A stretch of DNA of 64,000 nt from a virus, in IMG/VR virus record IMGVR_UViG_3300034061_005520, positions 1-64,000 of that record; one strand, given 5' to 3'. The notes beneath the pieces are model-generated. The model worked only from the letters and a program-made list of their open reading frames with translations. It ran no database searches and had not been told where the DNA came from. Below are positions 24,117 to 30,735 of this stretch, piece after piece. Position 1 is the stretch's first letter, and each line of letters begins with the position of its first letter. A program made the position numbers and the translations under genes.

Positions 24117-26021
24117 ATGCCAATCTACCTTAAAGACAATAAATTATTAACAAGTAATATGCCTAGTCTTATAGATAAGACTATAATAGCAAATCATATA
24201 AACTCCTCAACAGCTTCTAGATTATCTGGTAAAAATCCCTCTACCGACCGTTTTGTATACTCATCACAAAATCCTTATGGCGGCGTGGGCGATGCGGGAA
24301 TTTGGGTTCGCAATTCCAACTGTTGGATAAATGGAGTAAGCAATATTAGTTGCTTTAGCCCAGCGCAAAGAAGCGGAGCATCTTGGAATACCAGAGGTGG
24401 CACACTCATAACTCGCAAACACGTTCTATTTGCCAAACACTATAAAACCAGCATTCTTCCTAACGGTGGAACCCCGTTAATCTTTGTTGATGAAAATAAT
24501 AACGCCATAAGGCGAAACATAATACAATATGGCGACGATATTTCTGATATAACAATAGCTCTATTAGATAGTGAAGTTCCATCTAATATAAAGATAGCCA
24601 AAGTTTTACCTAAAAACTATCAAGACTATATGGTTTTAGGGTGGCCGACCGGTGGCGATTTGGACTATGGATTATTAGGCATCTTGGGTGTTGGCTTAGA
24701 TCAAGAAGAAAAAGCTCATGTAAAAACATCTACAACTGTAGACTATAATAGTCTATATCATATAATTGCTTTTGATAATTTTTCCGGTCCCCAAGGTAGC
24801 ATTAATCCATATCCACAGTGGACAGAAGATATTGTTGTTGGAGACAGTGGAAACCCAGTTTTTTATATCATAGATAACGAATTGGTAGTTTTAACCACTT
24901 GGTGGACTCCTACTAATGGTCCTTTTATTACCAAGAGATATGATCAAGTTAATGCTATAATAGAAGAATTAAGTCCCGGACAAGGATATTCTTTAACCCC
25001 AATAGACCTACAAGCAGTCTATGATAAATATTATCCTAGATCATTTAGATGCATACGTAAACAAAGCACTAGTAAAAACATTATACCACAACACATTAAC
25101 TCTGGTACAGCAAGTAGGCTGGTTGGTAAAAATCCAGCTACTGATTGCCTAGTCTATTCTTCTCAGAATCCATACGGTGGCGTTGGTGATGCTGGAATAT
25201 GGGTCCGAAACCCCAGCTGCTGGATAAATGGAGTAAGTAATATTAGCTGCTTTAGTCCAGCACAGCGTAGCGGTGCGGCGTGGAATACTCGCGGTGGTAC
25301 TCTCATAACCAGAAAACACGTTTTATTCGCTAAACACTTTGTTACCAGCATATTGCCAAATGGTGGGACGCCAATAATATTTGTTGATGAGAATAATAAT
25401 GCTATTCGTAGAAATATTATACAGTATGGTGATGAGAGTACCGATATTGCAGTAGCTCTTTTAGATAGCGAAGTGCCTAGTAATATAAAAATAGCAAAAG
25501 TATTACCAACTAATTTTATGGATTATCTTAGTAGTAGTATTTTGGCCTCAGTATATGATAGTCTTGGATTGCAGATTAGCTCTTTTAGTATGAATCCTTG
25601 GCTTTATGCTGTAGCCCTAGATCAAGAAGAAAAAGCCATATTAAAACTTTGGTCTGGAGCCAATTTGTTCGGAATTGGAACCTCGCCAAACATCGAGTAC
25701 TACCAAATGGCCAGTGTCAGTAATATAAACCCCAACGCTTCATATAGTACTCCAATAGTACCATCTCCGAATCAATTCGCTTCATGGACCGAAGACATAA
25801 TAGTAGGCGACAGTGGAAATCCAGTATTTTTAATTATAGATAACGAGCTGGTTGTTTTAACAACTTGGTGGACACCTACCGGCGGACCATTTATCACTAA
25901 TAGATACTCTATAGTTAATAGTATTATACAAAGCTTAAGCCCCGGCGAGAACTATAGCTTAACACCAATAGATTTACAAGCGGTTCAAAACAAATACGAA
26001 TTCTCTAATTTTAGTAGCTAA
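24117..26021 (+). CDS. Tandem-duplicated chymotrypsin-fold serine protease
   Basis: The product is 634 residues and consists of two homologous halves (about 20-310 and 320-634). Each half has VLFAKH (His108 in half one, matching the trypsin VLTAAH box), an Asp in DITIALLD or DIAVALLD (Asp144 in half one), and VVGDSGNPVF with the nucleophile Ser (Ser244 in half one). Both triads look intact. Long stretches between the halves are nearly identical in protein but not in DNA, so the duplication is old and kept under selection. It may process virion proteins or digest host surface proteins. No signal peptide is evident. Confidence 0.82.
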   Translation: MPIYLKDNKLLTSNMPSLIDKTIIANHINSSTASRLSGKNPSTDRFVYSSQNPYGGVGDAGIWVRNSNCWINGVSNISCFSPAQRSGASWNTRGGTLITRKHVLFAKHYKTSILPNGGTPLIFVDENNNAIRRNIIQYGDDISDITIALLDSEVPSNIKIAKVLPKNYQDYMVLGWPTGGDLDYGLLGILGVGLDQEEKAHVKTSTTVDYNSLYHIIAFDNFSGPQGSINPYPQWTEDIVVGDSGNPVFYIIDNELVVLTTWWTPTNGPFITKRYDQVNAIIEELSPGQGYSLTPIDLQAVYDKYYPRSFRCIRKQSTSKNIIPQHINSGTASRLVGKNPATDCLVYSSQNPYGGVGDAGIWVRNPSCWINGVSNISCFSPAQRSGAAWNTRGGTLITRKHVLFAKHFVTSILPNGGTPIIFVDENNNAIRRNIIQYGDESTDIAVALLDSEVPSNIKIAKVLPTNFMDYLSSSILASVYDSLGLQISSFSMNPWLYAVALDQEEKAILKLWSGANLFGIGTSPNIEYYQMASVSNINPNASYSTPIVPSPNQFASWTEDIIVGDSGNPVFLIIDNELVVLTTWWTPTGGPFITNRYSIVNSIIQSLSPGENYSLTPIDLQAVQNKYEFSNFSS

Positions 26022-26023
26022 CC

Positions 26024-26031
26024 GGTGTATA
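26024..26031 (+). promoter_or_regulatory. GGTGTATA element
   Basis: It starts two bases after the protease stop and 45 bases before ATG 26077. The rest of the gap is AT-rich with an AAAAGG ribosome site. Confidence 0.5.
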
Positions 26032-26076
26032 TCAAATTAACCTTAAAATTAAAAGCTTAACCAAAAGGTATAAATT

Positions 26077-26289
26077 ATGGCCAATAATATTCAAAAGGCT
26101 GTTTCTGCCAACCAAATTAAAAACGGAACATCTGTTGTTTCAACTACTGCCACAGGTAATAGTTCACTATTAAACACCTATGTGAAAAACACACCAGATA
26201 TGCCTTCTATTGAAACAAAATATAGCAATAGATTTACTAATGGCATATTGGTTACTCTAGTTGATGGCGGCTCTATAGTTGCACCATAA
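26077..26289 (+). CDS. Hypothetical protein, 70 aa
   Basis: The small Ser/Thr/Asn-rich protein has no membrane segment and no cysteine. It ends RFTNGILVTLVDGGSIVAP. It directly follows a GGTGTATA element and lies 21 bases before a holin-like gene. It may be a small virion component; nothing more can be said. Confidence 0.55.
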   Translation: MANNIQKAVSANQIKNGTSVVSTTATGNSSLLNTYVKNTPDMPSIETKYSNRFTNGILVTLVDGGSIVAP

Positions 26290-26310
26290 CACTAATAGCG
26301 GGACTAATCT

Positions 26311-26622
26311 ATGATTAAGCCTGGATATAGAACCAGTGAATTCTGGTTCACTCTGGTTAGTTTTTTGTTTAGCGGTCTATACTTATGTGGTTTACTTGAA
26401 GATAATCAGCAAAAAGAAGATTTGATTCAAGAAACTAGCAAGGGATTAGAAGCTACTATACTAATAATAGGACAATTAACAGTCTTATTTAAGTATATTA
26501 ATGGACGAACTAATCTAAAGCAAACTTGGTGGAGTACTGCCACAGAGCAAGAAAGAAAAGAAGCCAATAAGGCAAATGCTCGTAAAAAAAGAAAGCCTCG
26601 CAGCAAAACCAAAAGCGTTTAA
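26311..26622 (+). CDS. Holin-like membrane protein, 103 aa
   Basis: The N-terminus MIKPGYRTSEFWFTLVSFLF leads into a first hydrophobic segment (about residues 11-30), a short charged loop and a second hydrophobic segment (about 48-63). A highly basic tail ends KARKKRKPRSK-like. Two membrane segments with a cationic C-terminus is the class II holin plan, and similar TTEFW starts occur in phage holins. The neighbours are other small membrane proteins and a papain-like protease. A holin role is likely but not proven. Confidence 0.6.
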   Translation: MIKPGYRTSEFWFTLVSFLFSGLYLCGLLEDNQQKEDLIQETSKGLEATILIIGQLTVLFKYINGRTNLKQTWWSTATEQERKEANKANARKKRKPRSKTKSV

Positions 26623-26636
26623 TCATTTTCCTGTGC

Positions 26637-26644
26637 GGTGTATA
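26637..26644 (+). promoter_or_regulatory. GGTGTATA element
   Basis: It is 14 bases after the holin-like stop and 23 bases before ATG 26668, with AGGAG at 26655-26659 in between. The layout is the same as at the other copies. Confidence 0.5.
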
Positions 26645-26667
26645 TACTCGATATAGGAGCACTATGT

Positions 26668-27090
26668 ATGACCACATCTATTCAAAATCAGATACTTAGT
26701 ATAGAACTCTCTTCTTCGTTAGAAGCACTAATTGATAAAGTTAAAAAGTCTCTATCTGGCTCAAAGTCTGTGGCTATGTCTCAGGCTTGGGGAATATTAC
26801 AGATCGCTATAGCAGAAACAATAAAGATCATAGAGACATCAAACCCGTCATTAAAGGGGTCTAATAAAAAGACTATAGCATTAGCCATGCTTAGTATGTT
26901 TTATGATAAGGTATTTTTAGTTGTAACCGTCCCCTATGTTCCAGTTGTACTACAGCCTATTATAAGTAAATATACAAAAGCTCTTTTGATGTTGCTCGTG
27001 AGTTCAGCTATAGACTCTATGGTTGAAATTTTTAGAAAGAGCGGAATTTTTACAGATCCAAATAGTGTACCAGAGGTCTCAGACAAATAA
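26668..27090 (+). CDS. Membrane-associated helical protein, 140 aa
   Basis: The start is ATG 26668, eight bases after AGGAG; an in-frame GTG further upstream lies inside the GGTGTATA element. The product is all-helical with a hydrophobic stretch near residues 80-115 (VFLVVTVPYVPVVLQ and ALLMLLVSSAI). It may be an integral or peripheral membrane protein of the lysis cluster. No family is recognised. Confidence 0.55.
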   Translation: MTTSIQNQILSIELSSSLEALIDKVKKSLSGSKSVAMSQAWGILQIAIAETIKIIETSNPSLKGSNKKTIALAMLSMFYDKVFLVVTVPYVPVVLQPIISKYTKALLMLLVSSAIDSMVEIFRKSGIFTDPNSVPEVSDK

Positions 27091-27101
27091 GAGGAAACGC
27101 C

Positions 27102-27485
27102 ATGAATTTTACAGAGAGTTTTGATCAATTTGCTAGCAAACTATCCACAATGGATTTGGCTCTTTATGCTGGCGTGGGTTTGGTTTTATGGGTTTTATTT
27201 AAGGATAAGTTAAGCCCCGTGCAAAAATTAGTTCTAAATTTAACAGAAAAGGTCAAAGGGGTTTTAAATCCCGGCGCACCGGTACTACCAGTAGTAGCCA
27301 AGCCAGTGGTGAGTGTTGAGACTAAGAACAATGAAGATGTTTTCTTTAAGTTAATTGTTAGCTGGAAACAAACTAGAGATTTGGCCGTACAAAGTGGTTG
27401 TGTTGAGGCGGTAAAGGTGGCCGATCAAATGTTTCCCTTTTTATCCCCAAATGTGTGCGCAAAAAAGCAGGATACCTTATCATGA
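27102..27485 (+). CDS. Single-pass membrane protein, 127 aa
   Basis: One hydrophobic segment (LALYAGVGLVLWVLF, residues 19-33), then a Pro/Val-rich linker (GAPVLPVVAKPVV) and a helical C-terminal domain with two Cys. The plan suggests an anchored protein with a soluble domain away from the membrane, as in inner spanins, though a coiled coil is not obvious. It overlaps the next gene by four bases. Confidence 0.5.
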   Translation: MNFTESFDQFASKLSTMDLALYAGVGLVLWVLFKDKLSPVQKLVLNLTEKVKGVLNPGAPVLPVVAKPVVSVETKNNEDVFFKLIVSWKQTRDLAVQSGCVEAVKVADQMFPFLSPNVCAKKQDTLS

Positions 27486-27985
27486 CTTTGAATACAAAAA
27501 ATTTAGTATTGGTCGTTGGTGCGATACTAATAATTATTGGTCTAATTAAACCAGACCTCTCAAACCTATTAGTTCTGCCCAACAGACCCGTAGCAATAGA
27601 TGTTCTAGAGCTACCAGCCCCAACAGAAGCCAATCTTAAAAAAGAGGCAGAAGAAGTAGTATCTCTATTAAAGTCTTATAGTGCTGCTAAGTCAGACCTC
27701 AAGAGATTGAGAGATCTAATGTTGGATTTGGGCAGACTAGTGGAGTTGGATGGTGAGGATACTGTTATTAAAAATACCGAAGAAATTCGTCAGGCTAATA
27801 GTTTGTCGGGGGTTATGTTGCGTTTAGATATTAAGGGTAAATATCCCGACTTGGCTAAAGAGTCCAAAGAGGTGGTTGTGGCTGCTGTTGGTGATGATAA
27901 TATTAATCTATCACCAGAATTAAGAGTAAAAGCTGTAGAAGGTTTTAATGCTCTTGCGTGGGCATATAATGAGGCTAGTAAATAA
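27482..27985 (+). CDS. Membrane-anchored helical protein, 167 aa
   Basis: ATG 27482 sits in an ATGA overlap with the preceding gene. An N-terminal hydrophobic helix (LVLVVGAILIIIGLI, residues 8-22) is followed by a long charged helical region (KKEAEEVVSLLKSYSAAKSD and onward) consistent with a coiled coil. It may span the envelope together with the gene before it. It ends in a TAATG overlap with the papain-like protease gene, so the three are translated as a unit. Confidence 0.55.
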   Translation: MTLNTKNLVLVVGAILIIIGLIKPDLSNLLVLPNRPVAIDVLELPAPTEANLKKEAEEVVSLLKSYSAAKSDLKRLRDLMLDLGRLVELDGEDTVIKNTEEIRQANSLSGVMLRLDIKGKYPDLAKESKEVVVAAVGDDNINLSPELRVKAVEGFNALAWAYNEASK

Positions 27986-28911
27986 TGCCAAGACTAACAC
28001 CCCAAGAATGGTATAATAAATATAGACAGGGATACGAAGGCGCATTGTGGAATCAAAAAGAGTTTGACCACTTGATGGAAACTTTAAAGTATCCATTGTT
28101 TGGTGATGCTAGTAAAAGAATTACTAATACTGGAAAAAACAAATTAAGCCTACCATACAAATCTGTATATCAGTTTGATAAAAAACCATACGAAGAAAGA
28201 CAAGTTACTGGGGATTGCGTAAGCCATGGAACGAGAAACGCCTGCGACATTAGCAGAGCTGTAGAAATACATGTTGGGGGAGAAAGAGAAGCATGGATAG
28301 CGAGAGGTGCTACTGAAGCAATCTATGGTAGTAGAGGATGGAGTGGCGAAGGCATGACCGGCAGTAAGGCTGCTGAGTTTGTTAGTAAAATTGGCGGTAT
28401 TCTTGTTAGACAAAATTATAAGGGCGTTGTGGATCTAACTAAATATAATGGTATGCTGGGAGCTGGTTGGGGCGGTCGAGGCGTTCCAGATGCGGTAATA
28501 GATCTGGCTAATGACCACCAAATTAAAACAGCTTCGTTGGTAAGAACAGTAGAAGAAGCTCGCGACGCCCTAGCTAATGGATATGGAATAGCTGTTTGTT
28601 CTAATTATGGCTTTAGTAATAAGAGAGATAGCAAGGGCTACTCTAGAACTAGCGGAAGTTGGGCTCATTGTATGGCTTTTATTGCTTGTGACGACACCAA
28701 AGGTGATACAAGCTTTTTAGTACAAAATAGCTGGGGTAAATGGAATGATGGTGGACATCCAGAGTGGGGTCCAATACCAGACGGCTCTTTCCTAATCCAT
28801 TCTGATGTGGCCGAAGGCATGTTGAAACAAAACGGGTCATACTCATTCTCTAGTTTCAACGGCTTTCCTCTGCAAAAACTACCAGACTACGGTTTTGATA
28901 GCTATCTATAA
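27985..28911 (+). CDS. Papain-like cysteine protease (C1 family)
   Basis: The 308-residue product has QVTGDCVSHG with the oxyanion Gln73 and nucleophile Cys78, SGSWAHCMAF with His228, and FLVQNSWGKWNDGG with Asn248. This is the full papain Q-C-H-N set in the right order and spacing. About 70 residues precede the domain, with no signal peptide. It is coupled to small membrane-protein genes, and no lysozyme, amidase or transglycosylase domain is seen in the window, so a role in breaking a proteinaceous envelope at lysis or entry is an attractive inference. A virion-borne peptidase is the alternative. Confidence 0.82.
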   Translation: MPRLTPQEWYNKYRQGYEGALWNQKEFDHLMETLKYPLFGDASKRITNTGKNKLSLPYKSVYQFDKKPYEERQVTGDCVSHGTRNACDISRAVEIHVGGEREAWIARGATEAIYGSRGWSGEGMTGSKAAEFVSKIGGILVRQNYKGVVDLTKYNGMLGAGWGGRGVPDAVIDLANDHQIKTASLVRTVEEARDALANGYGIAVCSNYGFSNKRDSKGYSRTSGSWAHCMAFIACDDTKGDTSFLVQNSWGKWNDGGHPEWGPIPDGSFLIHSDVAEGMLKQNGSYSFSSFNGFPLQKLPDYGFDSYL

Positions 28912-28915
28912 AATC

Positions 28916-28923
28916 GGTGTATC
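28916..28923 (+). promoter_or_regulatory. GGTGTATC element
   Basis: It lies four bases after the protease stop and 40 bases before ATG 28964. A CCTTTT/AAAAGG mini-hairpin follows in the leader. Confidence 0.5.
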
Positions 28924-28963
28924 TAAATATTATTAGAGAAGTCCTTTTTAAAAGGGTTGACCG

Positions 28964-29140
28964 ATGAGACTTATTGATAAAATCGCTTTAAATAGGCTAA
29001 TTTCTATTATAGCCGATCTTGTAATTCGTTTAGCTAAAATTTTTGCGGATAAATCACCCGTAAACAATCCCTCTAAACCCGTTAGACCAAAACCTCTTAA
29101 GAGATTAATAGATATTGTTCCACTCCCTTGGAGAAAATAA
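28964..29140 (+). CDS. Small basic amphipathic protein, 58 aa
   Basis: A short frame between larger genes, starting behind a GGTGTAT element and ending with a one-base overlap (TAATG) with the next gene. The N-terminal half is an amphipathic helix (MRLIDKIALNRLISIIADLV) and the C-terminal half is Pro/Lys-rich (KPVRPKPLKRL). It may be a membrane-active peptide or an accessory lysis protein; no family is known to me. Confidence 0.5.
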   Translation: MRLIDKIALNRLISIIADLVIRLAKIFADKSPVNNPSKPVRPKPLKRLIDIVPLPWRK

Positions 29141-29430
29141 TGAATAAATTAATTTCTGGTTTGGTAATTTATACTATGTTATTTGGTTCATCTTATTATG
29201 GATCAACAACAGCAGTAGTAACTTTATCTGGCGCCATAATCAAAGCAAAAAGCATTGAGAATACAAAAAAATACAAAAGAAAAGACTGCCCAGTTTGCAA
29301 AGGCAAAGGTTGGTATATGAGCGGAGACAACATTAAAAAAGTTGACTGCGGATATTGCGAACCAGAAGAAGGTGCGAGTCAGTCGGAGTGCGAAGATGGT
29401 CAGTGCAAAACCAAGGTGAGTAAAAAATAA
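29140..29430 (+). CDS. Membrane protein with DnaJ-type CxxCxGxG zinc knuckle, 96 aa
   Basis: ATG 29140 overlaps the previous stop by one base. A hydrophobic N-terminus (about residues 4-30) acts as a signal or anchor. The soluble tail has CPVCKGKGWYMSG and, 16 residues on, CGYCEPEEG, which is half of a DnaJ-type zinc finger, then another Cys pair near the end. It probably binds one zinc ion or forms disulfides outside the membrane. The function is unknown. Confidence 0.6.
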   Translation: MNKLISGLVIYTMLFGSSYYGSTTAVVTLSGAIIKAKSIENTKKYKRKDCPVCKGKGWYMSGDNIKKVDCGYCEPEEGASQSECEDGQCKTKVSKK

Positions 29431-29432
29431 TT

Positions 29433-29840
29433 ATGCATAAGCCAAATAAACAAGACTCTGAGAAACTAGAGGCGATAGCTAAAAAGGTTCTGGTAGACGC
29501 GGGTTTGGCTGGTGATGAAAAATTTGGTAGTGTAATAGCTATACTAATGATTATTAGTGTTATTTTGACCTCTATTCGTATATTACAGGAATGCAATAAA
29601 AATAGAACTCAGTATATGACACATGACGAAAAATGTGCAGCATACGGAGAAGAGATAAAAGAATTTAGCAATAAAAGAGGCTGGTTCACTCGCCTAAGAA
29701 TAAAAAGAGTACTAAAGAGAGAAATGACCAAAGAAGAGTACGAACAATACGGATTTAAGCTTATAGAATCAATATTAAGTATAGGAGAAACCCTCACGGA
29801 CGATGAAATTAAAACCTTAGTGGAGAATGCAAATGTTTAA
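29433..29840 (+). CDS. Single-pass membrane protein, 135 aa
   Basis: A charged N-terminal helix (about 30 residues) leads into one hydrophobic segment (SVIAILMIISVILTSIRIL, residues 33-51), then a basic helical region and an acidic end. It belongs to the run of small membrane proteins from 26.3 to 30.1 kb and starts two bases after the zinc-knuckle gene. No function is recognised. Confidence 0.5.
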   Translation: MHKPNKQDSEKLEAIAKKVLVDAGLAGDEKFGSVIAILMIISVILTSIRILQECNKNRTQYMTHDEKCAAYGEEIKEFSNKRGWFTRLRIKRVLKREMTKEEYEQYGFKLIESILSIGETLTDDEIKTLVENANV

Positions 29841-30081
29841 TATTTTAGTATGGTGTGTTTATGGTTTATTTGTTGGTTCCATAGCCAAAAGCTTGGTGCC
29901 GGGCGATGAGAATTTCAATATGACCAAAACAATTGCCCTAGGGGTTGCTGGCTCATATATGGGCGGCGCTGTTTTATATCTATTAGGAACATACCAAAGT
30001 CTTAGTCCAGCTGGTATTTTTATGGGAGTTGCTGGCGGCGTATTAAGTTTGCTCCTATATAATAAACTTGTCTCCAAGTAA
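29833..30081 (+). CDS. GlsB/YeaQ/YmgE-family small membrane protein
   Basis: The 82-residue product has three hydrophobic segments with conserved glycines: GLFVGSIAKSLVPG, then ALGVAGSYMGGAVLYLLG, then GIFMGVAGGVLSLLLY. This matches the transglycosylase-associated (YeaQ/YmgE) family of bacterial membrane proteins. ATG 29833 is seven bases after GGAG; ATG 29827 is too close to it. The role of the family is unclear; in this cluster a membrane-perturbing role is possible. Confidence 0.65.
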   Translation: MFNILVWCVYGLFVGSIAKSLVPGDENFNMTKTIALGVAGSYMGGAVLYLLGTYQSLSPAGIFMGVAGGVLSLLLYNKLVSK

Positions 30082-30090
30082 AATACACGC

Positions 30091-30118
30091 TTGACTACGA
30101 ACTGATCCTTGATACAAT
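30091..30118 (+). promoter_or_regulatory. Sigma70-like promoter with dyad before dCMP deaminase
   Basis: TTGACT at 30091-30096, a 16-base spacer and TACAAT at 30113-30118, each five of six to consensus. GATCC at 30104-30108 and GGATC at 30122-30126 form an inverted repeat around the -10 element, which could be an operator. The ATG at 30127 leaves almost no leader. Confidence 0.55.
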
Positions 30119-30126
30119 AAGGGATC

Positions 30127-30603
30127 ATGAAGCACCAACGACCACAATGGACTGACTATTTCTTGGGATTGGCCAAGGTTGTATCTCAACGTAGCCACGA
30201 TATACACACAAAACACGGCTGCGTAATTACTGACCAGAATCATAGAATTCTTGGTGTGGGATACAATGGATTTCCAAGAGGATTGGACGATGAAAAATTA
30301 CCAACATCTAGGCCAGAAAAATATCCATGGATGGTACACTCTGAAAGAAACGCATTATCTAATTGCGTAGTTAGGCCGGATAATGGAATTGCTTATGTAA
30401 CCGGTCAATGCTGTAATGATTGCATTATGGCTCTTTGGCAAGAGGGCGTGGGTACTGTTTATATGATAGATGATCATGGAACTCACTTATTTGATTCTGA
30501 TGCACAGCAAAGATTTGATACTTTTGTTACCATGAGTGGTATAAAAATATTCAAAGTCAATCCGGATCTTTCGTGGTTGAAAGATTTGTCTGGTGTAATA
30601 TGA
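30127..30603 (+). CDS. dCMP deaminase
   Basis: The 158-residue product has the deaminase zinc site: HSERNAL (His71, catalytic Glu73) and GQCCNDC (Cys96, Cys99), with VGYNGFPRG and the N-terminal RSHDIHTKHG typical of deoxycytidylate deaminases. It converts dCMP to dUMP for dTTP synthesis. It heads a group with ribonucleotide reductase, consistent with raising deoxynucleotide supply early in infection. Confidence 0.9.
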   Translation: MKHQRPQWTDYFLGLAKVVSQRSHDIHTKHGCVITDQNHRILGVGYNGFPRGLDDEKLPTSRPEKYPWMVHSERNALSNCVVRPDNGIAYVTGQCCNDCIMALWQEGVGTVYMIDDHGTHLFDSDAQQRFDTFVTMSGIKIFKVNPDLSWLKDLSGVI

Positions 30604-30734
30604 CAATATGTTTTTATATATCTATTGGTTTATATGTATATGCGCTTATTTATAATGATCGCACAATGCAAGAAAATAGTTTTCGTGCGATAATAGTGCT
30701 AGGTTTACTTTCAATAATTTTAAACAGGAGATGA
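30600..30734 (+). CDS. Small membrane protein, 44 aa
   Basis: A short frame linking dCMP deaminase and RNR by an ATGA overlap on its left and a one-base gap on its right. It encodes two hydrophobic segments (CFYISIGLYVYALIY and IIVLGLLSIIL) around a short polar loop. Its exact fit between coupled genes argues that it is translated. The function is unknown. Confidence 0.5.
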   Translation: MTICFYISIGLYVYALIYNDRTMQENSFRAIIVLGLLSIILNRR

Positions 30735-30735
30735 G

